Shown here: positions 1 through 11,310 of the stretch, piece after piece
Position numbering within the stretch: position 1 is the first letter of the stretch
How the letters are laid out: every line of letters starts with the position of its first letter
Source: Spinacia oleracea
Lineage: Eukaryota; Streptophyta; Magnoliopsida; Caryophyllales; Amaranthaceae
Direction: 5' to 3'
DNA length: 64,000 nucleotides
Assembly: GCF_020520425.1 (NCBI RefSeq)
Contig: NC_079487.1
Coordinates: 127,804,385-127,868,384 of the forward strand
Program-made: the position numbers and the translations under genes
The notes under the pieces: model-generated
What the model was told of the DNA's origin: nothing
Database searches by the model: none
Seen by the model: only the letters and a program-made list of their open reading frames with translations

Positions 1-217
1 GGGTATTAAAGAGTAACAATCATCAAAGCGATGATAAATCAATTAAGTCAACTTAATATTGATGTACTTCGTATTATTTAAAATTAAAACCTAAATAATT
101 ATTCATGAACCATTTTAATAGAATTATTTATGTTTAATAAATAATAATGTTCTGGTGCACCGGCCACGAAGACGACGTCGTTGCTTGAGTGTCTACCATA
201 CGGTATATAATTTCAGG

Positions 218-227
218 CTATAAATAG
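218..227 (+). promoter_or_regulatory. TATA box of jasmonate-induced protein gene A
   Basis: The motif CTATAAATAG lies about 650 bases before the start codon. A transcript starting near 250 would have a short 5' leader ending at 338 (CTCTCTAG, then a GTATAA donor). A leader intron of about 518 bases follows, ending at the TTGCAG acceptor at 851-856. The leader exon resumes at 857, 15 bases before the ATG. The intron boundaries are inferred from consensus sites. Confidence 0.6.
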
Positions 228-871
228 AGGAGTAGTAGAAGGTATCATATTCATCACTCACAAGCATATAGTACTAGTCATATACGGAGTACTCCTACAT
301 TACAATCAAATTAAAGTTTCTAAATATTATCTCTCTAGGTATAATACTCTAATTTATTTCTTTGTTTTGTTTTTTTTTTGTTTTTTTTTTTTTTTTTGAG
401 GGAACTGCAGTTTCTCTTTACTCCGTATTATTTAGGAAATGTTTACTGCATGATTCTTGTTAATGGTGGTTTTTTTTGAGTAATAAATTGAATATAACCA
501 AGCGAGACTTGACTCACTTGATAAGATTCTTACCCTAATATATATCCCAGAGGTATAATGTTTGGAATCTTACCAAGTGGGAATGCTTTGGGGTAAGATT
601 TTCCCTAACCACAAGTATTGGTCTGGCCGTAACTGCATAAGGGTTAAGGTTTGGATAGGGTAATTCTGTTGTCGTAAATATAAAAGTGTATTAAGTAGGT
701 ACACCATATATAATACGGAATATTGATTTTACTAAAGAAGTGTAGGTTTGGATTAATTGGTTAAAAAATGTGTAGTACATAGTTAGTCAGTTCCTAAAGT
801 TATATTTATATATATGGTTCCAATCCATTTTTGAACTAATTTTTCTTGTGTTGCAGGCTACATAATACAAG

Positions 872-1849
872 ATGTCGTCAAGACCAGAGATCAGTGAGGA
901 GCAGAGGGTGATTTTAGATAAGTTGAAGGCAGAGTTGCCGGAAGCTGTGATGCCTGTGACAGCCTCAGGCTTATTGGGCGATGATAAAAAGGGAAAATCA
1001 ACCCAAGTGTATGTAAGAGCCAGTATGCTGAATAATGGCGTGGCAACGATGAATTATCGTGACCACAAACTTTGGTCTGGTTCCATTATTGGCAGCTACC
1101 CTGATGATATTGAAATGAATGGTGCGCGTTCGACTACTCACCAAGGTGTTCCACCAAAAGATACAGAGGGTTCCATGGGGGCGATAGTGTTTGTTGGCCC
1201 TAACGTACAAGATGGTGCAGATGATTGCGCATGGGTCTTGGCATGGAGCGTCCTTGGTGATGGCACCACTGAAAACAAGGTAAATATACCACACTGTACG
1301 AATTTGTATCTTTAATGACAACCTAATAACGACGGGTCAAAAATCTCGTCGCAAAAGCCTTTTGCGACAGAGATAACAACCAAACAAAGATGGGAACAAC
1401 CGTCGCAAATGTCTTTTACAGCGGATTAACGACGGGATTTTCCATTAACGACGGTTCCATTTTATGATGGGTTCGCTACAGAAAATCCCGTCGTTAATCA
1501 ACGACTATTGGCCTTTCGCGTCGGAATTTCCCGTCATTAATGATACAATTTCTTGTAGTGCCAATTTCCATTCTATTACAAATATAAATATTTATATTTT
1601 TACACTAAATAATAATATTGGAATTAATTTGTTTCTACATTAATTTCATTTCAGATTTACGTGGAAACTGGTCCTAGTTCCAAGTATATTAAAGGTAAAA
1701 TTAATTGGGGTGTCATCAAAACCAGTCTGGAACACTCAAAAGACGTGAGTTCTTGCCCTGCCAATCATGGTGCTGAGGCATCTGCTTCAATTGATAGTGG
1801 TGATTCTCCCGCGGCTGCTGCAACCTTCGTTGTCAATAATGTTAAGTAG
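872..1849 (+). CDS. 23 kDa jasmonate-induced protein-like, copy A (two coding exons)
   Basis: Exon 1 is 872-1279 (136 codons, ending ENK before a GTAAAT donor). Exon 2 is 1655-1849 (starting IYVETG after TTTCAG). The joined product is 200 residues with no signal peptide or membrane segment. I recognise the family by its core: GAIVFVGPN, then DDCAWVLAWS, then the exon boundary and a C-terminal half beginning with a short beta-strand-like stretch. The family is known from barley and chenopods as induced by jasmonate and stress; its biochemical function is not established. The gene is the most diverged of the three copies here (B at 7805-9149, C at 26933-29450), but the intron phase (0) and position are the same. 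A CACTA-like remnant sits in the intron. The gene looks intact. The family is fairly sure; the role is inferred. Confidence 0.85.
1315..1560. mobile_element. CACTA-type MITE remnant in the intron of gene A
   Basis: The stretch is full of inverted copies of a motif around AACGACGGG and CCCGTCGTTAA. It ends in TTCTTGTAGTG, the complement of the CACTACAAGAA terminus usual for plant CACTA (En/Spm) elements. The left end lacks a readable CACTA terminus, so this copy appears truncated on that side. It lies wholly within the intron (1280-1654) and does not touch either splice site. Confidence 0.5.
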
Positions 1850-3470
1850 CAGTACCAACATTAAGTATGATCTTCATCAAGACAAAGGGTCGGCGATTAA
1901 TGGAGTAATATTTATATATATCAAATAAATTACTCCTTATAACCTTTTGTTTATTGTGTGTGTTTGTGATTTTTCTTTTTTTACTTTCAACTCGCAATCG
2001 CAAGTGTGTTTATTTCTAAGTTGTAACCCCCTTTCTACAATTTATTTACTTATCTCTATTCTATAAGCCAGCTCCTGAGGGTATTGTAGTAAATTAACTT
2101 TTCGTGTCCACTTGACAAAACTCAATTCTACCCTCTCCCGTTTGCCAGTTAACTAACAATACAAATTTTCGTTTCCACTTGCAAATTACCCATTAATCAC
2201 GCATAAATATTGATTTATATTAGGAAGCCCAGCTTATCTCACGCATAAACCCAACAAGGAAATCATTCAAATTAACAGTAATCAATTACGCCAATCACGA
2301 TTGCTTGAAAAACTAGCAGTACTATATAAAAAAATGCAGTAATCAATTATTACCATCAATCATGCTACCTAAATTAGGCTACTTTGACTAACAATAATCA
2401 ATTACTCCGTACAATCAAAGGCAATCAATCACCGACTATATTATGCTACGGTTATGCTAATTAAGGAGAGTATATTATAAATATATTTACAAATAAAATA
2501 GCTATAAAATCCAATCATTTCCCCAAACAATTAACGAATTGGACAAAACTAATACAAGAAAAATCTCGGTATAATCACCATTTTCTCTCTCTCAACACTT
2601 CTAGGTGCGCGATTTCCCTCGGTATCGTCGCTTTCTAGGCTCCGATTTTCATTCTCAAAAATCAATTGAATCGGAGTTCCAAATGCTCTCATGATTCAAA
2701 ACGATCCGAAATTATAGAAAGCAAACAACACAAGACGAACAAATTTACATCATTCAAATTCAAATGCAGTTCCAAATTCATCTTCCTAAAACTCAAAGAC
2801 GAGGCTAATTGTTGTGCACCAATTAGATTTTTTTGGTTTAATTTTTTGTTTACCTCGGTTATCGTAGCTTTCTGGGCTTCGATTTTCATTCTCACAAATT
2901 GGTTGAATCAGAGTGTTAAAATCGATGAAATTTAAGAAAGGGTTGAAATAGAGGGGGGTTTAAAGAGTTTTGAAAATGGCCTAATGGGTGATTGAAGGGC
3001 CTGCTTGAAGGAGATTGAGTGAGGAGCGGCAGAGGTGACTTCGAATCGCCCGACGATAAGAGAGGGTGATGGAGTGCCTACTGCAAATAATCAATGGGGG
3101 ACAAGGAAAGGGCAGAGTATGGGGGAGGCAGGGGAAGGGGTAAGGGGATAAGGACTCTCATTTTTTGGAATATAATGCAGGATTGCAGGGGTTTAATTTG
3201 GCTTTTTTTTAATTGTTTAAAGCTTATCAATGTTCCTCTTTCTTAGTAAAAAAAATCAGTGAGTGTACAGGTGTAAAAAAAATCAGTGAGTTTACAGGTG
3301 GCATTTATAGAGTTACACATATGGTCATATGGACCATATGGTTGCATGCGTGAGGTCAGATCGATCATCTTTTTATACAAAATATAATCAGACATGTATG
3401 ATATTTCATATGGTGGGAATCAAATTTTTTGTAAAGAAGTACGGTTTTGACAAAAGAATTGGTTGTTTTC
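1850..3470. other. intergenic, no gene seen
   Basis: After the gene A 3' region (to about 2040) I see no coding signal. A stretch near 2620-2680 recurs in altered form near 2855-2912 (both contain GATTTTCATTCTCA and a TCGG or TCAG-AGT end), so there was a local duplication. At 3250-3303 a unit of about 27 bases containing AATCAGTGAGT and TACAGGTG is present twice in tandem. The short reading frames at 2666-2935 look like chance. Confidence 0.4.
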
Positions 3471-3474
3471 AGTA

Positions 3475-3785
3475 CCTTTAAGCCGTGTCACAATTATAAC
3501 ATGGCATGCTTATATGTCATGATTTAAATTGAAAACTAAAATATTTTATTTATATATCCTATTGTACATGTTCATAAAAAGGTAGGAAAATCTTAATATT
3601 TTAATATGTTTTCTTTTTTATATCGACTACCTTATTTACATATTTTCATAGTAAAATTTTTGCATTGATAGTAAAAATATTATGATGACTCATGGCCTAT
3701 GTGGCGCTTATATGTACCAATTAAACTTCGACACGTGAGATTGCGACAACTAAATTTTGTCGCAACTTGGGACCTTTATTATCAC
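3475..3785 (+). repeat. dispersed repeat, copy 1 (second copy at 46583-46895)
   Basis: About 310 bases beginning CTTTAAGCCGTG and ending near GTCGCAACTTG match 46583-46895 in the same orientation, with scattered substitutions and a small insertion in the second copy. Shared marks include AAAAAGGTAGGAAAATCTT, TTTTATATCGACTA and ATATGTACCAATTAAACT. No reading frame is kept. The family is not recognised; a nonautonomous transposon is likely. Confidence 0.6.
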
Positions 3786-4179
3786 CCCTCTTAGTTTTGT
3801 TAAATTTATAAATTGTTGCTGCCTCAAAAATAGAAAATAGTACCCAGTACTAAGTTATAATCATTTATGTAAATTGTAAGTTATGATCACTATTCAATTC
3901 TTTATGTAAATGTTTATCTTCCTGTCAATATTTTTCTTTACGGTAGTCGACTTTTCTCGATTATTATTTATAGTGAATAATTATAATAACACAATTTTAA
4001 TTTTTTTGTTATCTCGCACGCATTGCGTGCATATAATACTAGTATATATCTAATGCATCCCTTTTTCTAGCTTTCTCTTTTTTCACTTAATACTTACTCC
4101 GTATGTAATTATGTGGTTTATTTTCCCTTCGACCCTTTATGTAAGACCCTAATAATTCATCACAAATTCTTATTTACAA

Positions 4180-4466
4180 TGGGTGTACAATAAATATTGT
4201 ATACCGGAGTAAAAGTTAACTCAAAATGCTTAAAAGTTAAGCTTATATATGTAAAAGTTATGTATTTTTTAGTGATAATTTTTTTAATTTTAGTAAAACT
4301 TATTTCTTTAAAATGACAAATAATGTATAAAATTAATCATTTAACCTTTTAAAAAGTTTATCTGTCAACTTTTTTATTATTAATATAAAAGTTAATCAAA
4401 ACTAGGTTAAAGTTACAAAAAATTGGGTAAAAGTTATTTTGGTGTACAATAAATTTATTGTACACC
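4180..4466. mobile_element. small inverted-repeat MITE (GTGTACAATAAA termini)
   Basis: The left end reads GGGTGTACAATAAATATTG and the right end ends in AATTTATTGTACACC, giving terminal inverted repeats of about 18 bases around an AT-rich centre with repeated AAAAGTTA words. No target duplication could be read with confidence, so the superfamily is open and the ends are approximate. Confidence 0.5.
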
Positions 4467-4739
4467 TAGTGCGCGCAAGACCTTTTGATAATTCATTGCT
4501 GTTATAAAATCATTTTTCAACTTAAAATAAAGAAACTACTAAGATATTACCGCCAACGTGATAACGGTTAAAGCTATTACCAGAATTTGCCAGGTTATGA
4601 ATAATACAACAATATAATTCATGCGAAAAAACCATAAAGCCAGAATCTAAAATTGCCACATAGTCGATTAGCATAATTTAGGTGACATACAATGTGATGT
4701 GTGTCTTCCCTAACTGCTCCCGAACCGAACAAAAAAAAG

Positions 4740-5835
4740 TCTTTAGAGCCCCAAACGTTGCCCCTCTGTAGAAAGTCCACAGCACGTTCGGTTCCGCCTT
4801 AGGTTTAACCAACTAGGATTTTACTTAAGGTTTTATGTATTCGGGTTAGGCTTGTATTATGTTCTCCCTTGAACACAATGGGAATAAAGAATATGATTTT
4901 CAATTCAATTGATGTGTATACTTATGGGGACCTAGCCTCATATTTATAGTGTAGGAAATAAGGAATTTGAGTCTTACTAGGAATAGAATTTTACCAACCC
5001 TACTAGGATTGCAATTCTTATTCAATTAGAATTGCAACATTAATTAAACTCTTAATTATTTGAATTCCAGTAAGACTAGGAATACTAAATCCAAGGTTAC
5101 GTACTTGGGAATTAGATATTTCTTGGAGCCCAAGACGAAACAACCCAACGCAGCCATAACGGGCCCCGTTGGTGTGCATGCTGCGTCGGCCCTAGTGCGC
5201 CGTGGCCCTCGCCTCAGCAGGCCTGCAGTCGTTGCTTGCTGGGCGCGTCCCATGAGTTGCTGCCTTGCTTCGCAGCTTGGCGCGGCACATGTGCTGCTGC
5301 CTTGCTCGTAGCTTGGCGCGACCCATGTGCTGATGCCTTGCTCGTAGCTTGGGGCGGACCATGGCTGCTGGCTTGCTTGCAGGGCACGGCCCATGGTGCT
5401 GCCTTGCTTGTCGAGCGATGGGCCGGCTCGTTTATCAGCTTGTCGCTCGTCGAGCTTCCGATTCGTTTTCCGATTCCGGAATTCATTTCAGTTTTGAAAA
5501 AATATTTACGTTTCTGTTAATATTTCCGATTCCGGAAATAATTTCCTTTCCCGACAATATTTCTGATTTCGATAATATTTCCGTTTCCGACAATATTTCG
5601 GAATCCGACAATATTTCTATTTCCGGTAATATTTTCTGATACGAACCATGTTTCCGTTTCCGGCAACATCTACGACTTGGATAATATTTATATTTCCGTC
5701 ATGAACCATATTTCCGTTTCCGGGAATATCATTTTCGGAGTATTCTTTATCTTGTCTTTTGACGATTTCAGCTCCCACTGGAACCGAGATCCGTCGTTTC
5801 CGAATGTTCATAAATGGAGTACTTATCAAGTTATT
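4740..5835. mobile_element. LTR-retrotransposon fossil (LTR-like), ends not defined
   Basis: The stretch combines features typical of long retrotransposon LTRs in this plant order: a run of related words around CCGACAATATTTC and TTTCCGTTTCCG (5455-5760), a GC-rich tandem repeat (5235-5420), and an AT-rich flank. Base composition differs sharply from the neighbours. I could not fix TG/CA termini or a target duplication, so this may be a solo or partial LTR. No coding domain is recognisable. It is an old, broken copy. Confidence 0.4.
5235..5420. repeat. GC-rich tandem repeat, unit about 36 bp, four to five copies
   Basis: Successive units share TTGCTCGTAGCTTGG, GCGACCCATG or close variants, followed by GCTGCTGCCTTG. 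Units differ by several substitutions. It is unusually GC-rich for this AT-rich window and creates several overlapping open frames on both strands, which I do not regard as genes. Confidence 0.65.
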
Positions 5836-6015
5836 TATGGCAACGATTTATCCTAACTGTTGCTTAAATCCAAGAAACTGTTGCCATAGACTAGCTTATA
5901 GCAACGCCCCATATTAGTAACAATTTTTAAATCGTTGATATAGGCATATTACAACAGTTACTTAATCTATGGTAACAGTTAATTGTCGTTGCTATAACCT
6001 TATGTTGTAGTAGTG
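5835..6015. mobile_element. CACTA-type MITE remnant
   Basis: Alternating inverted words (GGCAACG, AACTGTTGC, AACAGTTAC, CGTTGCTATA) form a partly palindromic body. The right end reads GTTGTAGTAGTG, the complement of a CACTACTACAAC terminus. The left end abuts the LTR-like fossil and is not clean. Confidence 0.45.
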
Positions 6016-6083
6016 CATCTACCTCCGTATATTATTATATTCACCCACTTTTTTACACATTTTTCATATTTTGTCTTAATATA

Positions 6084-6343
6084 CTCCATTTGTCCCATAA
6101 TGTTCTTCAAGTTTACTATTCATATGGTCAAACTTAAAACACTTGACAATAATTAGTAGTATAAAAGATAGAAAAAAATATTAAGTTGTGGTATCTCATT
6201 GAATTCTTTCAATGTAAATTTTCTAAATATCGAATTTTATAATTTTTACTAATGCGAGATTAAAACTATTGATGGTCAAAATAGTGCATATATTGTAGAT
6301 TACCCATAACGGAAAAATGAGGAATATTATGGAAAGGAGAGAG
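6084..6343. mobile_element. Stowaway-type MITE
   Basis: Termini are CTCCATTTGTCCCATAATG and an inverted counterpart near CATAACG to GGAGAGAG. The element is about 260 bases, AT-rich, and flanked by TA on both sides, as Tc1/mariner-derived Stowaway elements are. Confidence 0.65.
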
Positions 6344-6685
6344 TATGTGCAAATAGTAACCGTAAATATCATTTTAAAACGGAAGTAGTATGATTTTGTT
6401 ATTCAACCAGAACAATTATATATATACTTAATTAGAAAGAAATATCAACTAATACCTGCATTTGAAAATGATCTTTACACTTTCCGTTTTAGTTTGTTTC
6501 ATAATGTTTTTTACACTTTTACTAATTAACCTTTCTTATCTCACAATATTTACAATTTTTCACTCACTTTCTCTTACTTTATTCATTTTTTTTTCTTACA
6601 CCCATCATTTTATACATTTCTCTTACTTTATTCATGTTTTATTTGAATGCGTTAGCGGGTTAGTTAATTGGCTAGTGCATGCATT

Positions 6686-7322
6686 TAGGCCCTATTCTTT
6701 TGGACTTTATTGCAGTTCCATTCAGTTCAGTTCAGTTCAATTCATTTCAGTTCATTTCAGTTCAGTTCAACTCCATTCAATTCAGTTCAGTTCAGTTCAG
6801 CTTCATTCAGTTCAGTTCAAGAGAACAAATTCATCTTTTTATGTAATTATTTTTATTCTTGATATTGCAATTAAAATTGACAATTATTACTTATATTTAT
6901 ATAAATTATTATTATCTTTATTATTACTTAAATATTACTATTGTTATATTAATATTATATTTAATTATTGTTATTTATAAGTAATTACTCCGTATGATTA
7001 TTGTAGTTATTATTTATTATTATGAGTATTGTTATACATATTAACATTAAATTTATTGTTAATTGTTAATTATTAATTATTAATTATTAATTATTAATTA
7101 TTAATTATTAATTATTAATTATTAATTATTAATTATTAATTATTAATTATTAATTATTAATTATTAATTATTAATTATTAATTATTAATTATTAATTATT
7201 AATTATTAATTATCAATTATCAATTATCAATTATTAATTATTAATTATTAATTATTAATTACTTATTATTTATTACTTATTCAGTTCAGCCAAATTAATG
7301 AAGTTTAGAAGAACAAGCCTTA
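6686..7322. mobile_element. MITE swollen by internal simple repeats
   Basis: The left end TAGGCCCTATTCTTTTGGAC and the right end GAAGAACAAGCCTTA are inverted counterparts. A related element without the expansion lies at 21405-21664. Inside are a pentamer tract based on TTCAG (6718-6830) and a long heptamer tract (7058-7262). The open frame 6462-6980 runs across these repeats and is not a gene. Confidence 0.55.
7058..7262. repeat. heptamer satellite (TTAATTA)n
   Basis: About 29 nearly perfect copies of TTAATTA, interrupted near 7211-7232 by three TTATCAA variant units. It lies inside the MITE at 6686-7322. Confidence 0.9.
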
Positions 7323-7804
7323 GCCATTTAAGTGACTAGTTAGTAATGACTCATAAGATTGTGCGACTAAGTTAGTCATAACTCATGAGATTGTGCTTCC
7401 TAGTTATAGTTTTGTTGTTATATCCCTCTCTCTCTATCAATATTAAAACTTCAACATTATCAAAGAAAGAAAATAAAATATTACGTGTGGCCATGAATAA
7501 TACAAGTACTCCGTAACAGAGATCAAATGTATTTAATTTCTCCATGATCTTACATGTCAAAGGCAAAGGGTAATTTATTTATTTAATACAAACAGTATAA
7601 TTTAGAAACAAGCGAAGAAGTAGTCACATGTAAGAGAGTGTGTTCTTACAGGTGAACTGCCCCTCATAATTCGTATTGTAATAATTAGAAAAACAGAAAT
7701 TGAAAAATTAACCAACATAATACTTCGTATGATGGGATTATACAGTAGATATTGTTCCACTACTGCATTAGCCATTAGGGTTTATCGATTGGTTGATGCC
7801 AAGT

Positions 7805-8054
7805 TTAACAATAGAAGGTTGCAACAACCTTATCTTTGTCAGGAGTGCAGCCATTTCCAGAAGGGCTAACTGTTATTTTCGCAATGACCTTGGTTCCTGT
7901 CGCCGGGTCCTCATGGATTGCTGTCGTCTTGCCAAACTTGATCAGTTTCTCTTCAATGGTGTCCCAGCAGATGTTCTCGAATTTGGTTAGCAAGCCACAA
8001 TCAACAATAACCTGGCCGAAATAAAGGCGTTTGTAACGTTTTATAAAATTAGAA

Positions 8055-8086
<32 letters not shown>

Positions 8087-9149
8087 CTCCTTTTAAGTTT
8101 CAGGTTTTGTATTTAACATCTCATGACATGTAATTTCATATTTATCACGACTTTAAATTTATGAAACCTTTTTATATTTACCACATCTTACGAATTTCAT
8201 CCAAATGTTCATCCGTGCAGGTCTTATTTAACTAACTTTTTTAAATTGAAAAACCGGTCAATGGTAGAGGAGGAAAATTAATGGAGTTGGTTAAGTTAGC
8301 CTGCATGGACCAAAAGTTGAATGAAATATGTTAAAGAGTGATGAATATAAAACGTTTCATAAAATTAAATACTTCCTCCGTTTCGGAAATATCGCACCAT
8401 GGTTGATTTTTACTCCTCTAACCGTTACTTTGACTCTTAATATCTCAAATCGTGTGCAAGTAAAAATTATAAAAAAAAATATAATATTTAGAAAATATAT
8501 ACCGATACGAATCTACCATGACCTCACATGACTAAAATTTTCTTTCGTACGAATCACACAAAATGGCCAAAGTCGTAATGTAAATAGTGTAAAAAAACAA
8601 ATGGTGCGATATTTCTAGAACGGGAAAAATATGAAATTACATTTTATAAGTTGGTAAATACAAAAACCTGAAACTAAAAATGTGGTAAATATTAAAACAT
8701 CCAAATACGCATAGATTATAGTTATTGTTGTAAATAAATCTATAGTGCATGCATGTACTTACCTTCCTTCCACCGTTGTTATCAGAATCCGTGAAAGCAA
8801 GGAGCCAGCCACATTCAACATCCTCGGAATTCTTGCCGTTATACACCACCGCGGCCCCGACACCCTTGGGTTGGTTGCCTTTTATGGTGAAAAAACCCTG
8901 CTTTTCAAGAGGATCCGGAAATTTTTTGGTCAAATCACCCGCCCATATGGTCTGTTCATAAAATTCTAAGGGTCCATGTGTCTGAGTTTTTAAGATCCCA
9001 TTCACCACGATATCGTAATTGTCTCTGCCATGAATTTCAGCATCGACGGTATCTTCAAACTCAGACGAGTTCTCTGTTTCTTTGATTAACTCATCTAAAC
9101 TCACTTCTTCTTCGTAACTCAGCGCCCGAGAAGATAACCCGTCTTCCAT
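7805..9149 (-). CDS. 23 kDa jasmonate-induced protein-like, copy B (two coding exons)
   Basis: Exon 1 is 9149-8763 (129 codons, ending GGRK before GTAAGT). Exon 2 is 8011-7805 (starting VIVDCG after CAG). The product is 197 residues. The family core is visible: GAAVVYNGKN followed by ECGWLLAFTDSD just before the phase-0 exon boundary, as in copies A and C. A leader intron (9487-9153) separates a short 5' exon (about 9570-9488) from the ATG. A Stowaway MITE (8372-8629) lies in the coding intron. Exon 1 is close to copy C, but exon 2 differs a good deal. No signal peptide or membrane segment is seen. The gene looks intact. A jasmonate or stress response is known for the family, not shown here. 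Confidence 0.85.
8372..8629. mobile_element. Stowaway-type MITE in the intron of gene B
   Basis: Termini CTTCCTCCGTTTCGG and CTAGAACGGGAAAAA are inverted, the subterminal word ATCGCACCAT recurs as ATGGTGCGAT, and TA flanks both ends. It is the same subfamily as the element at 31862-32104 and the partial one near 16372. Confidence 0.75.
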
Positions 9150-9595
9150 TTCCTATAATATTCAAAGTATTTTTCATTCATACATCCATCCAATATGCAT
9201 GTTAACCCAAATTATAATTTCAAACAATAATATCAAACAATACAACAAAATAGGAAAACACAAATAATCATAATACCGCATTTACTGATATATAACAATA
9301 ATTAACCCTAACAAATAATCTTAAACGTACATTAATGCGAAATTCTTCTTCCACTATAGCTATTTGATCGTGCAGATTAATTAGCTAATACGGAGTACTA
9401 CGTGTGAGTATAATTAGTCTACTACCATAAATAAAGAGCGTTAAAACAATAATGAAACAAATAAAAAAGACAATTAAGAATAATTACCGATTAATTCAAG
9501 AAAATTAACACGAGAGAACTTGATTGGCAAGAATATAAAAGATTGTGGATTTATGAGATGATAGTAAGATGTAAAATTACGAGCTACCGTTTGGG

Positions 9596-9603
9596 TTTTT
9601 ATA
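9596..9603 (-). promoter_or_regulatory. TATA box of gene B
   Basis: On the minus strand the sequence reads TCTATAAAAACCC. It matches, position for position, the TATA box of copy C (30936-30943), where the surrounding promoter and leader exon are also conserved. Conservation after duplication supports the promoter call. Confidence 0.6.
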
Positions 9604-10401
9604 GACATCATACATAAAATGTCACCCTTTAATTTTTTTTTTAAAATTAATAAAATAAATAGATTTGTCACATTCCATGATTTATTGTTTTCTTTTTTCT
9701 TTTCTTTTTTATTAAAGGCATATTTTTTTCGTATATTTTTTTTTCTAGAAGGCATATTGTTTTTGTATTTCACCTTGCCATTTGAATTTGGAAATTTTTT
9801 ATTCGTATATCTGCCCGTTTAACCTATTAAGTAATTTCTTATAAAAATTTTATTGTTATTTGCTTTTTTTTAGGGAAAACCAGGCGGCCAAATGGTCCTA
9901 AATTATATTAAATTAAGTTCTACCAAAGTTTGAAAATTTTGGGAAAAGGAGTTCATACATCCAAACTCATATCATTGTCCTATCTATCTATAGAATGAGC
10001 AACCGTGTTCCCGCTCATGTCCCATGCATACAAAGAAACTCACATGCATACAAAGAAATAAATTAAAGAAGCAACTAATCCTCAAAATATCATCATATAT
10101 TAGAAAGATTGGTGAGGCACCCTCCATCTTGTGTTGAATAAAACCCTACTACATTTGATTCATCAAATTCCAAGATTACATTATTATAGGCAATTCATCT
10201 CACTAGCCAACTCCGCCTCGCTATTTCTTTTGTTATTTAATTAGTAATACCTTAAAGTATGTTTTAATTGTATTAGAAATATTATCACTTTACGATTTTT
10301 ATATTTTTAAATTGAGATATCTCTTTCATTTTAAATCATTTTGAGTGATTCAAAGTCTATTTTTCTTATTTTTCTATACGGATTTCATAATAGGATCATA
10401 A
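9604..10401. other. intergenic, no gene seen
   Basis: AT-rich upstream DNA of gene B with poly-T stretches. No repeat ends or coding signal were recognised. Short frames at 9474-9822 are low-complexity. Confidence 0.4.
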
Positions 10402-10899
10402 ATAAAAATACGGATTTTTCATGAAATGACCCCGAGTTTTGCTTAATGCACCAAATACCCCTAATGTTTCCAGAATGCACCAAAAACCCTCAACGTTTTA
10501 TAAAATAACACAAAATTCCCTTAATGACCATTTTCCGTCCATTCCGTTAACATTCAATTTATATTTTTCCCCCCTTTTTCCCCCTTAATCTTCCTCTTTC
10601 TCTTTCCATTTTCAATATTCATTGTTAACCCCAATTTTCACCTTCAACACAAACCGAGAACCCAGTTCAACAATTACCCAAAGCAACCCAAACACGAAAT
10701 CAAAAACCTTCGAAAAACTAAGATCAACAAAACCCCAGAAAAAATAATCAGATCTAGGACAAACTCAAAACCCAGAAAACACAAACCCAAAACTCCAGAA
10801 AAATCAAACCCAGAACGAAGAACAGAGGAAAATACGACAAATAGATCAAGATTTTTGGAGTGATTTCATTCAAATTAAATTGGGGATCTGATTATTTGC

Positions 10900-11060
10900 T
10901 AGTTGAATCGTCGTTTGAGAGGGCGACGCATCGCAATTTTTGTAAATGTCAGAGTTAAACTTTGGTGGAAGATCGTACATGAAGATTATCCCGAGTTCAC
11001 ATTCTTCTAAATAGGGCTTGAGGAAATTGAATTCGAGTAAGGTTTTCAATTGTGATGGAG
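10900..11060 (-). pseudogene. captured GT47 (exostosin-family) glycosyltransferase fragment
   Basis: The minus frame includes CELGIIFMYDLPPKFNSD followed by IYKNC. The pattern C-x-x-x-x-IFMYDLPPKFN-x-x-x-x-x-NC is the start of the exostosin domain in plant GT47 glycosyltransferases (xyloglucan galactosyltransferase-like clade). Only about 25 to 30 codons are recognisable, and nothing of the rest of the domain is present. It sits in Pack-MULE-like element 1, so I read it as transduplicated host sequence. The match is by eye; a chance resemblance is possible but unlikely given the run of motif residues. Confidence 0.5.
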
Positions 11061-11099
11061 AAAGGGGCAGAAGCAGCGGTGATTGACACCGAACGATGG

Positions 11100-11310
11100 C
11101 CGGAGAATGACAAAAGGAGGAGTTGAAGGAGGAGGACGAAGAAGAGAAGGCATTGAAGGAGGAGGACAAAGAGGAGAAGACACGGGACGAAGAGGAGTTG
11201 AAGGAGGAGGACGAAGAGGAGAAGACACAGAACGAAGAGGATGAAGAGGAGTTGAAGGAGGACCACGAAGAGGAGAGGAGGAAATCAGAGGTTGAAGAAG
11301 AAGAGCCCAA
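11100..11310. repeat. purine-rich minisatellite
   Basis: Repeats of GAAGGAGGAGGACGAAGA with a GAGAAGACAC variant make a strand that is almost all purine. It encodes E/D/K runs on the plus strand and Ser-rich or Pro-rich runs on the minus strand. The long open frames here are a product of composition and should not be taken as genes. Confidence 0.75.

Noticed and set aside
4005-4045. Possible Helitron end (CGCACGCATTGCGTGC hairpin near ACTAGTAT)
   Set aside because: The hairpin and neighbouring words fit, but no matching second end or A/T insertion site could be shown.
5056-5639. Several overlapping 80-110 residue frames on both strands
   Set aside because: Produced by the GC-rich 36-bp tandem repeat and CCGA-type words of an LTR-like fossil.
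6462-6980. 172-residue open frame on the plus strand
   Set aside because: Made of poly-Leu/Phe/Tyr from AT-rich DNA and the TTCAG pentamer tract of a MITE.
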